NCBI GenBank assembly: GCA_023481295.1
Contig: JAMCWF010000032.1
Coordinates: forward strand, 1 to 33,707
DNA length: 33,707 nucleotides
Origin: Armatimonadota bacterium
GTDB taxonomy: Bacteria > Armatimonadota > Chthonomonadetes > Chthonomonadales > JAMCWF01
Direction of reading: 5' to 3'
Shown: one piece after another, positions 22,926 to 31,218 of the stretch
How the letters are laid out: every line of letters starts with the position of its first letter
Position numbering within the stretch: the first letter of the stretch is position 1
Made by a program: the position numbers and the translations under genes
The notes under the pieces: model-generated
What the model was told of the DNA's origin: nothing
What the model saw: the letters and a program-made list of their open reading frames with translations, nothing else
Database searches by the model: none

Positions 22926-24578
22926 TTAAACTCCCTCCCGCTTCACCAGATCGCCAAGCGTCATGGCAAGGCAATCGTTTTCACGATAATCGATCGGCAC
23001 CTCAACCATTGAAATGCCGGGTGTGGAAATCGCCTTTTGCAGAACCTCATAATGTGAGACCGCGTCAGTAACCCGAAACCCAGTAACACCAAACGCCTCC
23101 GCTAATTTGAGAAAGTCAGGGTTGTTGAATCGGGTGCCTGAAACCCGACCGATCTCTCGTTTTTGATGCCACTCGATAACGCCGTAAGCGGAATCGGTCC
23201 AAACAATCACCATAAATTGGAGACGTAGCCGTTTGGCCGTTTCCAATTCCTGAACGTTCATCAAAAACCCGCCGTCACCGCAGAGAGCAACGATCTTTTG
23301 CGAAGGCTTCAGCACCAGCCTCGCCGCAATTGCACCCGGCAGCGCGAATCCCATCGTAGCCAGTCCGTTCGAAACCAGCACCGTATTGGGTTCATAGGCG
23401 GGATAAAAACGGGATACCCATAGCTTGTGAGCGCCCACATCCGAAATGACCACATCATCGTCACTCAGCAGCTCTCGTAGGTCGTACAGCGCTTTTTGCG
23501 GCTTAACCGGCAATCCTTTATCGATCGCGTGAGCGGCGATGATGGACCGGCTCATCGCACCGAAATCAGGGGTTTGCCACTTCACCACGCCTGCACCGCA
23601 CAGTTTTTCAAGCCGGCCTAATATGACCTCGATGTCTCCGATTAGCTCTACCTCCGGGCAGTAATGCGAATCGGTTTCGGCCGGTGCCGTATCCACACAA
23701 ACCACACGAATTCGGCTGTCCGGATTCCAGGCTGCCGGCGACCACTCCACCAGGTCGTAGCCGATCGCGATAACGGTGTCAATCTCGCCTAGAAATCCGT
23801 GAGCGTAATCCCGGTCGCGCAGACCGGCGGTGAAAAGGTAGTTCGGGTGCCGCGCGTCCATCACTCCTTTTCCCATAAAGGTATGGATCACACTCAGGCC
23901 GGTCACTGCGGTGAATCGGCGTAATGCCCGATGCGCATGAGATCGAATAACACCGTTGCCTGCTAGTATGAGCGGCTTCTTCGCCTCCCGTATTATTTCG
24001 GACGCTCGTTGAAGGTCATCCTCTATCGGAGCCAAGATCGGATATTTCCTTACCGGTAGCGGGTGGCCGGCGATCGATTTTGTCATCACATCTTCCGGCA
24101 GCTCCAGATGGGTTGCGCCCGGCTTTTCAGCCTGAGCCAGCCGGAAAGCCTTCCGAACCGCTTCCGGTATCATCGAGGGCGACGTGATGCTGGCATTCCA
24201 TTTGGTGAGGGGTTGCAACGCATCCACAATATCCACATACTGATGGCTCTCTTTATGCGCCCGATCCAGCGATGCCTGGCCGGTAAAAGCAACCAGTGGT
24301 GCGCGATCCAGCGTAGCGTCCGCAATGCCGGTGATCAGATTAGTGCCGCCCGGCCCCAAAGTGCCGAGGCATACTCCGGGCTTGCCGGTCAATCTTCCCA
24401 CCATATCGGCCATAAAGGCGGCGCCTTGCTCATGGCGCACCGGAATAAATTGTATCTGCTCTGAGCGGTCTAGCGCATCGGAAAAGGCAAGGGTCTCCTC
24501 GCCTGGTATCCCAAAAACGAAGCGAGCCCCCTCATTCTCTAAGCAGTAAACCACCAGATCGGCTGCCTTTTGCTCCAT
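22926..24578 (-). CDS. TPP-dependent acetolactate-synthase-like enzyme (AlsS/IlvB family)
   Basis: 550 residues. Contains RHEQGAAFMAD with the catalytic Glu (~49-58), GPGGTNLITGI, a HQYVDIVDALQPLTKW segment like AlsS, the central domain, and CGDGGFLMNVQELETA (TPP binding) with IVWTDSAYGVIEW. The order matches acetolactate synthase; the AlsS-type is a catabolic, FAD-free form that condenses two pyruvates to acetolactate. No regulatory small subunit or acetolactate decarboxylase is nearby. Partnered with an aldehyde dehydrogenase in one operon, it might instead decarboxylate a 2-oxoacid to an aldehyde. GGAGGAG lies a few nt before the ATG. Confidence 0.85.
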   Translation of the reverse strand: MEQKAADLVVYCLENEGARFVFGIPGEETLAFSDALDRSEQIQFIPVRHEQGAAFMADMVGRLTGKPGVCLGTLGPGGTNLITGIADATLDRAPLVAFTGQASLDRAHKESHQYVDIVDALQPLTKWNASITSPSMIPEAVRKAFRLAQAEKPGATHLELPEDVMTKSIAGHPLPVRKYPILAPIEDDLQRASEIIREAKKPLILAGNGVIRSHAHRALRRFTAVTGLSVIHTFMGKGVMDARHPNYLFTAGLRDRDYAHGFLGEIDTVIAIGYDLVEWSPAAWNPDSRIRVVCVDTAPAETDSHYCPEVELIGDIEVILGRLEKLCGAGVVKWQTPDFGAMSRSIIAAHAIDKGLPVKPQKALYDLRELLSDDDVVISDVGAHKLWVSRFYPAYEPNTVLVSNGLATMGFALPGAIAARLVLKPSQKIVALCGDGGFLMNVQELETAKRLRLQFMVIVWTDSAYGVIEWHQKREIGRVSGTRFNNPDFLKLAEAFGVTGFRVTDAVSHYEVLQKAISTPGISMVEVPIDYRENDCLAMTLGDLVKREGV

Positions 24579-24710
24579 TCAACTCCTCCACTATATATTC
24601 ATATTTAATTTTACCGACATTGCACCCCTTTTGCCGACCCGATCGGGCAGGAAAATTGAAACCGCCGGCGTATTCCGCTCGTAGTACCTTTAAGAATGGG
24701 GGGAGTATAA

Positions 24711-24893
24711 ATGTCAGGAAAAACAATCGGAACCTGGATAATTGTCGCAGTGGTGGCTCTCATTGCGATCAACGTGCTACGGTTCGTACTTCACTTCCTC
24801 ACCGGTATGATATACCTCGCGTTTCATATTGCGATCATCGTTTTCGTGGTATGGTTGATCTACACGCTGATCGCTGGTAGAAGGACGACATAA
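24711..24893 (+). CDS. Small two-helix membrane protein
   Basis: 60 residues with two hydrophobic helices (~7-28 and ~32-53; mostly I, V, A, F) and a short basic tail GRRTT. GGGGGGAG a few nt before the ATG is a strong ribosome-binding site, which supports this being a real gene. It is divergent from the acetolactate synthase gene. No family is recognised. Confidence 0.65.
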   Translation: MSGKTIGTWIIVAVVALIAINVLRFVLHFLTGMIYLAFHIAIIVFVVWLIYTLIAGRRTT

Positions 24894-25099
24894 CGGCTCA
24901 CCACCAATACACAGCAGTAGAAATCCAACCGAACCATGAAGTCACTTTGTGGTTGCGGACAGCACCCGAAAGGGAAATTTTGAGGAGGGATTCAGCAGTA
25001 GTAGCTGCCTTGCAGGGATTCCCACCATCACGGGTTGGGAATAGAGATTTACATTCAGTATTTCAATATCGACTGAAAGGATCGCTCGGCAGCGGATCG
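24894..25099. other. Convergent intergenic region, small hairpin only
   Basis: Between the stop of the 60-residue gene and the end of the sigma gene there is no convincing ORF. A 7-bp inverted repeat ATTCCCA (25018-25024) / TGGGAAT (25036-25042) is the only structure I see; without a T tract it is a weak terminator candidate for either strand. Confidence 0.4.
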
Positions 25100-26419
25100 C
25101 TAAGCGGCTCGCGGTGCGGCTGTCTTGTCAGGCATAATCGAGGTGGCTCGCTCTTTAGCAATATCGGGTAAAGCTCCGATGTCATAAGGATAAACGGCCG
25201 CTCCCATTCGAACCTCTGGAATCACTCGGCTGAAGAGATGGCGGAACTGGTTTTGCCAGGTCATCACCACCTCCTCAATTCTTGGCTTAATGTGCTTCAC
25301 TGAATCGCCGGTATAGGGCATAATAATTGCGATCTCCGCCTCATTCATTCGGCAGGTGATGTCGGCGCGCCGCACCGTTTTCCGAATCGATTTACCTAAC
25401 GCGCTCAGTGCATCCTGCAATCCCAAGTTACCCACTCCGCTCGACAACTCCCGTAGATTCGCAACGCCGACATAGAGAACAGCCACCTCGTGCGTGCTTC
25501 TGCTCGCCCGCTGTAACTCTTCGCTCAGACGATACTCAAAGTACCTCGCGTTGTACAGGCCACTGCTCGGATCGGTCACCATCTCCAACGAAGATGATTC
25601 GGATCGCTTGCGTCTCGATTCTCGGAGTTCGGTTAGATGAGCCTCCTTGAGCGCTTCGTTGGCAAACATCTTCTTTAATTTGCGGGTGGAGATTCGCAAT
25701 ATGTGCGAAACGTAGTTGCATGAAATTCCAAGCTGCTTGGCGATATCGGTTTGGCTCATTTCACGGTAAAAATACTCGTAAATGACCCGCTGCTCCAGCT
25801 TTTTCAGCCGCTCCAACACCCCTTCCAGCACCACCTTTTCTTCCAGTGGAAGCTGAAAATTGACCACCGGCTCGGCCAGAGTCCGCTCGAGATCGGTGGC
25901 ATTGGTATCATCATCCTCTTCACCGGATGCATCCAATGAGCCGACTTTAAAGACTTCGCGGGTAGTCAATATCTCTTCGACGCCTTCTTCCGTCATTCCC
26001 AGCAAGGCGGCGATCTCAGCGGTGGTCGGCGCGCGACCGAGTTGTTGAGTTAAGGCGTCAATGGTTCTGGTTATCCGCTGGTTAAGCTCCTGGAGCCAAG
26101 CGGGTTCCTTGATAATTTTCCCGCGATCCCTCAGATAGTGCTTGATCTGACCGATCACGAAATGAGTTGCGTAGGTGCTGAATTTTATTCCCCGCTCCGG
26201 ATCAAAACCGTCAATTGCGGAAATCAGCCCAATATATCCTTCCTGGGCTAAATCTTCGATCGGCTCGGCGGATCCCGCAAACCGGTGAGCGATGCTTTCC
26301 ACTAAGCCCACATACTGCTCAACCAGTAACGCTCTGATCTCGTTTCGGTGTGTCTTTTTGAATTGAACTAGGAGCTGGTTTACTTCACCATCCGTTAATT
26401 TGGAGGATTTTAGCTTCAT
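25100..26419 (-). CDS. Sigma-70-family factor fused to a degenerate GGDEF domain
   Basis: 439 residues. Residues ~30-110 form sigma region 2 (EDLAQEGYIGLISAIDGFDPERGIKFSTYA, with the -10-binding FDPERG and KFSTYA motifs); ~115-155 region 3; ~195-250 region 4 with the helix-turn-helix MSQTDIAKQLGISCNYVSHIL. After a basic linker (~260-277), residues ~280-425 follow the GGDEF fold: DPSSGLYNARYF (canonical DxLTGLxNRRxF), the middle strand, and R357-M-N-E-A-E-I where active cyclases have R-x-G-G-D-E-F. All the glycines and the Asp are replaced, so no cyclase activity is expected; the domain is more likely a sensor or a dimerisation module. SigB-type group; promoter targets unknown. The ATG has no strong ribosome-binding site and overlaps a short upstream ORF. 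Confidence 0.85.
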   Translation of the reverse strand: MKLKSSKLTDGEVNQLLVQFKKTHRNEIRALLVEQYVGLVESIAHRFAGSAEPIEDLAQEGYIGLISAIDGFDPERGIKFSTYATHFVIGQIKHYLRDRGKIIKEPAWLQELNQRITRTIDALTQQLGRAPTTAEIAALLGMTEEGVEEILTTREVFKVGSLDASGEEDDDTNATDLERTLAEPVVNFQLPLEEKVVLEGVLERLKKLEQRVIYEYFYREMSQTDIAKQLGISCNYVSHILRISTRKLKKMFANEALKEAHLTELRESRRKRSESSSLEMVTDPSSGLYNARYFEYRLSEELQRASRSTHEVAVLYVGVANLRELSSGVGNLGLQDALSALGKSIRKTVRRADITCRMNEAEIAIIMPYTGDSVKHIKPRIEEVVMTWQNQFRHLFSRVIPEVRMGAAVYPYDIGALPDIAKERATSIMPDKTAAPRAA

Positions 26420-26484
26420 CTTCTATGTAAATATGGCGTGAAGCTCGTGCCCATCTCGGCTTCCATACCTTTAACCTCATCCAT
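26416..26484 (-). CDS. Possible 22-codon upstream ORF coupled to the sigma gene
   Basis: Minus-strand ATG at 26484-26482 opens 22 codons (M-D-E-V-K-G-M-E-A-E-M...) ending in TGA at 26418-26416, which overlaps the sigma ATG as ATGA. GGAG and AGG lie 7-11 nt upstream of it. The sigma start itself has no clear ribosome-binding site, so reinitiation or coupling is possible. Coding is not demonstrated. Confidence 0.3.
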   Translation of the reverse strand: MDEVKGMEAEMGTSFTPYLHRR

Positions 26485-26646
26485 GAGTTGACCTACTCCG
26501 TGGTCATACCATCATAATTATCGGAGAACGAATTCCTATCTGCAGGTAAAAAAGCGGTGAATTTATACATTGCATGGGCTGCTGATCGCACCTGTAATCC
26601 TGCTGTTGAAGGGGAAATGGTGAGAGCGGCGAGTGGGTTGATGGGT

Positions 26647-27357
26647 TCAGGCGCCGGTTCGGACGCCGTTTGCTACCGAATCAATCAGTGAGGAGAACAG
26701 CAAGCGACCATCGGCAGAGCCCATCAGCTTTTCGGTTGCGCGCTCGGGATGCGGCATCATTCCAAAAACGTTGAAGCGCTCATTTGCTATGCCGGCAATG
26801 TTATCCATTGAGCCGTTAGGATTGGAATCGAGGGTAGTACGGCCGTCCGTTTCACAGTACCGGAAGATAATCTGCCGATTCCGGTTTAATCGCTCGTAAG
26901 TCTCCTCATCGCAGACGTAGCAACCATCGCCGTGTGCAATCGGGATTCTCAATATTTGCCCGACCTGGCAGTGAACGGTTAGGGCGGTTTCAGCATTCTC
27001 AACCCGCAGATTCACATAGCGGCAAACGAACTTTAAGCCTGCATTCCGGACTAGCGCGCCGGGAAGCAGGCCCGCTTCACAAAGAACCTGAAATCCGTTG
27101 CAAATTCCAAGCACCAGCTTGCCTGAGTTTGCATATTTTTCAACCGAACGCATTACCGGGGCAAAGCGGGCGATGGCGCCGGTCCGTAGATAATCGCCAT
27201 AAGAAAATCCGCCCGGCAGCACGATCAGGTCGACGCCTTTTAGGTCGGTTTCCTGGTACCAGATGTACTCCACCGGTTGCCTAAGGTTATCCCGAAACGC
27301 GTAGTAGGCGTCCTGGTCGCAATTAGAGCCGGGAAAAACGATCACGCCAACCTTCAT
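26647..27357 (-). CDS. purQ: Phosphoribosylformylglycinamidine synthase, glutaminase subunit PurQ
   Basis: 236 residues from ATG 27357 ([16 protein letters not shown]), the usual PurQ N-terminus; a GTG at 27384 in the same frame overlaps purS but extends beyond the family start. The class-I glutaminase triad is visible: Cys in GICNGFQVL, and His and Glu in MMPHPER. It supplies ammonia to PurL in de novo purine synthesis, with PurS as bridge. It lies 23 nt after purS. No purL is in the window. Confidence 0.95.
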   Translation of the reverse strand: MKVGVIVFPGSNCDQDAYYAFRDNLRQPVEYIWYQETDLKGVDLIVLPGGFSYGDYLRTGAIARFAPVMRSVEKYANSGKLVLGICNGFQVLCEAGLLPGALVRNAGLKFVCRYVNLRVENAETALTVHCQVGQILRIPIAHGDGCYVCDEETYERLNRNRQIIFRYCETDGRTTLDSNPNGSMDNIAGIANERFNVFGMMPHPERATEKLMGSADGRLLFSSLIDSVANGVRTGA

Positions 27358-27380
27358 CCGGTGAAACACTTCCCCACCTC

Positions 27381-27665
27381 TCACTCCGTCGTCGGCAAAA
27401 CGAGTGGAGTGCCATTTCCATCCGAATCCCGATGTATCTCGAAGTGATAGTTCTCGATAACCGGATTAGCCAGCAAACGGTCGCACATCTCTTTTACCTG
27501 TCGTTCCAGGGCTTCGCCTTCAGCCAGCTCCATCCTCATATATTTACCGATGCGAACGCTGGTCACGTTTTCATAACCTAACGAGAGTAGCGCATTTTGC
27601 ACCACCCTCCCTTGGGCGTCCAGCAGTGTCGGTTTTAAAGTCACGATGATGTCAGCGTAAGGCAT
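27381..27665 (-). CDS. purS: Phosphoribosylformylglycinamidine synthase subunit PurS
   Basis: 94 residues, slightly longer than the usual ~80-85 because of a C-terminal tail ([14 protein letters not shown]). Opens with [23 protein letters not shown], the strongest PurS signature, then [18 protein letters not shown]. It holds PurQ and PurL together in the Gram-positive/archaeal form of the FGAM synthase complex. AGGAG lies nine nt before the ATG. Same strand as purQ, in the order purS-purQ. Confidence 0.93.
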   Translation of the reverse strand: MPYADIIVTLKPTLLDAQGRVVQNALLSLGYENVTSVRIGKYMRMELAEGEALERQVKEMCDRLLANPVIENYHFEIHRDSDGNGTPLVLPTTE

Positions 27666-27752
27666 TCATAACCGCTCCTGATTTTGATTTTGTGGCACTC
27701 CGGCTATTGATTGGGGCCATTGAAATAAGAAACTGAGATAGGGTTTCATGAA

Positions 27753-28058
27753 TCATGAATCGGATCGGCTTTTAACGAGCGAACGGATAAGCCGCTCATT
27801 TATTAGTTTACCCGATAGACCGTTCACGCGCAAACGCTTATGGCGTGCGCTTGCTCCACCCACGATCTCGATGGACGATTTATTGATTTCCAGGCACCTC
27901 GATAGCAGCTCGATCATCGCTCGGTTAGCCTCACCATCAACCGGAGCAGCGGTTACCCGGACATAGAGCACACCCTCCCGAAAATCGCTGATGCGATTTT
28001 CGGCGGCACGAGGGGTTAGCCGCAGTTCGATGATGCCGCTCTCTTCAGCCGATTTCAC
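27753..28058 (-). CDS. DUF167 (YggU-type) family protein
   Basis: 101 residues with the DUF167 landmarks: RLTPRAAENRI, VRVTAAPVDGEANRAMIELL, SSIEIVGGASARHKRLRV. The fold is small alpha/beta; the molecular role is unsettled. The GTG start at 28058 overlaps the stop of the upstream CPBP gene (GTGA), so it is translationally coupled to it. YggU- and YggT-type genes often neighbour each other, and here yggT lies two genes upstream. Confidence 0.88.
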   Translation of the reverse strand: MKSAEESGIIELRLTPRAAENRISDFREGVLYVRVTAAPVDGEANRAMIELLSRCLEINKSSIEIVGGASARHKRLRVNGLSGKLINERLIRSLVKSRSDS

Positions 28059-29536
28059 GGACGCACCACCGCCAATAGATACAGAGTAACGATCGCGTTA
28101 TTGATTGCGTGAAAGCTCATCGAAGCAAGCAGCGAACTTCGAACATGATAGAGCGCAGCCAACGCGCAGCCGATTAGAAATAGCGAGATGAACCCTAACG
28201 GCAGTTGCGGGTGAAGGCCGGCAAATATGGCAGATGAGATGATAATTGCCCAATACACGCCCATTCGCTGCCGTAATGAGCCGAAAAGACAACCGCGAAA
28301 CATCAGCTCCTCCACAAACGGCGCTAAAACCGAAGCTTCCAGCAGCAAGGTCAGCGCAATCAAGGTGGATTGGTTGGCCATTAATTGTCCGATGAGAGGG
28401 TGAAGCGGTGTTGGGATGCCTCGCAACAGGTACTGGGCGATCGCTTGGGCGAGTAGTATGAATGGCATCAGCCCCCAGTAGAGCACCCCGGCGCAGAAAA
28501 TATCTCCAAGTGGATGCCGGCTCGTCCACCCCAAATCGGCGAAGCGGAGTCCCATCGCTCTGCCCTTCGTTATAAAATAGGCCCCTGCCACCACTGGTAC
28601 TAAAATTTCCAGGCTCACCGAGAGCAATACGTTCGCCCGCACCGAAGTCTGAAGATTCAACTTAAACGAGCGGCTGATGATGAACGGCAGCAAGGCACGC
28701 AACAGCGCAAAAATGCAGAGGTATAAGATAAAAGTATTGTACAACAAGCGTGACACTGCTGGACGCGATGCGACAGAACTGCGTTGCTGGACAACCCATC
28801 GCCAAAATCTGGAACGGGCTTCCGGCGGGCGCCTGATTTCGATGATAAACCAGATTAACACCCCAAATCCAACCGCACTCCCGCTGATAATCCCCAATAA
28901 TCCAAACAGTGATAATCTCATAATTATCATACCATCCGTAACGGCGGCTTCATGCTCACTGGCAGCCTGTTGTTTGTCGCCGCTTTTTCGGTAGATGGTC
29001 TCCAATGCCAGGTGGGAATACCACCCCAAGCGCATCTCAGCCAGCAGGTGCGTTAATTCAGGAACCTGCGACAGCTTGATGTGGGGCTGATTGTAGACCG
29101 TTTGCCAGAAGTACATCTCTTGGGGAAGCGGCAGCTTTTGTCCGATACGGATGGCATGGGGAATCTCCCGAATGGCCGCCCGCCATTCCGGTTGATGCAG
29201 CGCATAGGAGATAATGATGAGGCGTCGGTAAGCCGGGACACCGTGGGTGAGATGCGCCGCATTTTGAAGGGAACGGATCGTATTGGCAGGCAGCTTTGAA
29301 TCGCTGGCATTAGCGACGGTGCCGACGAAAGGGTATTCAGCCTGTAGGAAATAAGCGGTCTTCGCTGAGATGATGGCTCGTAATTGATCTTCAACCGACG
29401 CGTCGCCGGTCCGATGGCGCTGGTTGGATTCAATGAGATAAGACTGCACTGCCAGTAACAGCAGCAGAATGACCAACAGCACAAGCTGAGCGGGGGTTGG
29501 GGAACGCACGCTATCGGCTTGCTCAGGCGATTGCAT
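28055..29536 (-). CDS. CPBP-family intramembrane metalloprotease-like protein with extended N-terminal region
   Basis: 493 residues. The C-terminal CPBP (Rce1/Abi) domain has APFVEELMFRGCLFG (EExxxR motif), FAGLHPQ (His) and SFHAINNA (HxxxN/B type), the metal-binding residues. Upstream are one N-terminal hydrophobic helix (~17-36), a soluble ~150-residue insert, and further transmembrane helices from ~200. The long soluble insert between the first helix and the core is not typical of minimal CPBP proteins (~200-300 residues). Family members cleave or bind prenylated or other membrane substrates; substrate unknown. The start overlaps the divIVA end by 14 nt, and the stop overlaps the DUF167 start. 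Confidence 0.88.
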   Translation of the reverse strand: MQSPEQADSVRSPTPAQLVLLVILLLLLAVQSYLIESNQRHRTGDASVEDQLRAIISAKTAYFLQAEYPFVGTVANASDSKLPANTIRSLQNAAHLTHGVPAYRRLIIISYALHQPEWRAAIREIPHAIRIGQKLPLPQEMYFWQTVYNQPHIKLSQVPELTHLLAEMRLGWYSHLALETIYRKSGDKQQAASEHEAAVTDGMIIMRLSLFGLLGIISGSAVGFGVLIWFIIEIRRPPEARSRFWRWVVQQRSSVASRPAVSRLLYNTFILYLCIFALLRALLPFIISRSFKLNLQTSVRANVLLSVSLEILVPVVAGAYFITKGRAMGLRFADLGWTSRHPLGDIFCAGVLYWGLMPFILLAQAIAQYLLRGIPTPLHPLIGQLMANQSTLIALTLLLEASVLAPFVEELMFRGCLFGSLRQRMGVYWAIIISSAIFAGLHPQLPLGFISLFLIGCALAALYHVRSSLLASMSFHAINNAIVTLYLLAVVRP

Positions 29537-30041
29537 GTTCTCCGCTTGGAGCGACCATGTCAGCCGGTAATTCTTTGCTAGTGGTTATGGCCGAATCGGA
29601 CAACCCTGAGGTTATGGAATCGAGATGGGCTTGCAACAATGCACGAAACTCCCACCCAAATCGCTTTCGCTGCTCTTTGAGCTGATCGAGCTGCCGCTCA
29701 TATTCCGCAACTCGGTCTTGAATCTCCTCCATGATATGGGTGGCTTGAGTCTGCGCCTCTCGAACGATCAGCTCCCCCTCCCGGCGCGCAGCATTCCTCA
29801 CATCTTCAGCCGATTGTTGAGCGAGGACCAGCGCCTCCTTCATTGCGTTATCCACATCGCGATAGCCTTTTAGCTCCTTTTGCATCAAGGCGATCTGATC
29901 CTTCAAGCTGGCATTTTCTTCCAGCGCGGATTGGTAGTCATCCGCCAGCTCACGCAGGAAATCATCCACTGCGCTCATTGAATAGCCCCGCATCTTACGG
30001 GGGAATTTCCGGTTCAAAATATCAATTGGGGTGATCCGCAC
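29523..30041 (-). CDS. DivIVA-domain protein
   Basis: 172 residues with a GTG start. The N-terminal lipid-binding segment ITPIDILNRKFPRKMRGYSMSAVDDFL is the DivIVA hallmark, followed by a long coiled coil (~30-140; ENASLKDQIALMQ, QAEEV-like heptads) and a short hydrophobic-poor tail. DivIVA-type proteins bind curved membrane at poles or septa and organise growth or division. GTG 30041 is chosen because it directly opens the lipid-binding region. Upstream yggT, downstream CPBP on the same strand. Confidence 0.92.
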   Translation of the reverse strand: MRITPIDILNRKFPRKMRGYSMSAVDDFLRELADDYQSALEENASLKDQIALMQKELKGYRDVDNAMKEALVLAQQSAEDVRNAARREGELIVREAQTQATHIMEEIQDRVAEYERQLDQLKEQRKRFGWEFRALLQAHLDSITSGLSDSAITTSKELPADMVAPSGEHAIA

Positions 30042-30067
30042 GACTCCGCTTCTCTCTTCTTGATTAA

Positions 30068-30349
30068 TTAATAGAGTGAGAAGAATAACCTCTGCACAAT
30101 CTCCAGCAGTACTATGGCAATCAACGGTGAAAAATCAATCCCTCCGGTACTCCAGGGATTGAGTATCCTACGAATCGGATTTACCAGCAGTCCTGCCGCT
30201 TCCTGTATCCCTCTCACAATCGGATGATAGGGGCGTATCCAACTCACCCTTGCAAAAAGGAGCCAGGAGATGATCACGTCGGCGATGATGATGTAGATAT
30301 AAATATTTATTATTTGCGCGATTAGCCCAACCGGATTGAAAGGATTCAC
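30068..30349 (-). CDS. YggT-family membrane protein
   Basis: 93 residues with two hydrophobic helices (~11-31 and ~71-89) separated by a loop containing NPIRRILNPW and a preceding HPIVRG segment, the YggT pattern. The GTG start at 30349 has AAGGA seven nt upstream. YggT-type proteins sit beside divIVA/sepF and yggU genes across Gram-positives and cyanobacteria and are linked to cell division or osmotic stress, without an established mechanism. Stop is 26 nt before the divIVA start. Confidence 0.9.
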   Translation of the reverse strand: MNPFNPVGLIAQIINIYIYIIIADVIISWLLFARVSWIRPYHPIVRGIQEAAGLLVNPIRRILNPWSTGGIDFSPLIAIVLLEIVQRLFFSLY

Positions 30350-30565
30350 GATTTGTCCTTGCTGATGTACTTGCGATGGCCGATCGTCATCGGCGGCTGT
30401 TAATAAAAATACGGACCGAACTTGTCATCGTTGGTGCTAGAAATTTTCGAAACAAGTGGAAATACCATTTTTGCATTATCTCAGTGATATTATTTCACTA
30501 TAAGGACACGTTGAATGGGGCTGGTTCTATTGTGTCATGGCTTGCGCGCCCCACCGATATCTGAT

Positions 30566-31156
30566 TTATTTGCTGCTTGCCCCGTTTGTGGATTCCAGCT
30601 CCTTACGCACGCGGTCATAGTTCACCACCGCAGCCGCATCTCCCTTATAGTGTTTAGCTGAATATTTCCAGGCTTTCAGTGCACCCTTCAAGTCCCCGTT
30701 ATGTTCCAGACTGTGCGCGTACATGTGCCACGTGAATGCGGGACAGGTAAACTTGACCGCTTTACCATACCACTCGGCCGCTTTATTGTAGTTTTTCTGG
30801 CGAAGGAAATAGTACTCACCCAACTCATCATACATATAATAATTATTCGGATTCGCTTTCAATCCCTGATGATAGATGGCGAGCGCCTCTTTATCTCGGT
30901 TCATGCTCCACAGCAGCCAACCGCAGTTGCTGTAGGCCTCAAGGTGATAGGGCTCGGCCGCAATAATCATTCGATAGAGATTGATTATGTGATTATACTC
31001 GCCTTCATGCCAGTGCAGGTCGGTGGCTTTGTCAAGGTCTTGAATGGTAGACCGAACTACCGCATTCACAACCGATTGGTCCAGATTGCTTGCCGAAGCT
31101 AAGCGCGGTGATACCAGAACTATAATTGCCAAAAACGCCCACGACCGGATTTTCAT
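30566..31156 (-). CDS. Secreted TPR-like protein
   Basis: 196 residues. The N-terminal MKIRSWAFLAIIVLVSPRLASA is a Sec signal peptide (cleavage after A-S-A likely). The rest is helical with TPR-type repeats (YNHIINLYRMIIAAEPYHLEAYSNCGWLLWSM, DKEALAIYHQGLKANPNNYYMYDELGEYYF, NYNKAAEWYGKAVKF...), about three to four units. GGAGGT lies five nt before the ATG. Probably extracytoplasmic; partner unknown. The 216 nt upstream of yggT (30350-30565) hold no convincing gene. Confidence 0.82.
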   Translation of the reverse strand: MKIRSWAFLAIIVLVSPRLASASNLDQSVVNAVVRSTIQDLDKATDLHWHEGEYNHIINLYRMIIAAEPYHLEAYSNCGWLLWSMNRDKEALAIYHQGLKANPNNYYMYDELGEYYFLRQKNYNKAAEWYGKAVKFTCPAFTWHMYAHSLEHNGDLKGALKAWKYSAKHYKGDAAAVVNYDRVRKELESTNGASSK

Positions 31157-31218
31157 CGCACACCTCCGAAGAGTAGTTTAGCACTTCTATTACGGTGGGT
31201 CAATCCAACTTATCAATC

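Noticed and set aside
30376-30564. 62-codon plus-strand ORF between yggT and the secreted TPR gene
   Set aside because: No ribosome-binding site, no family resemblance, AT-rich segment more consistent with an upstream regulatory region of yggT/divIVA.
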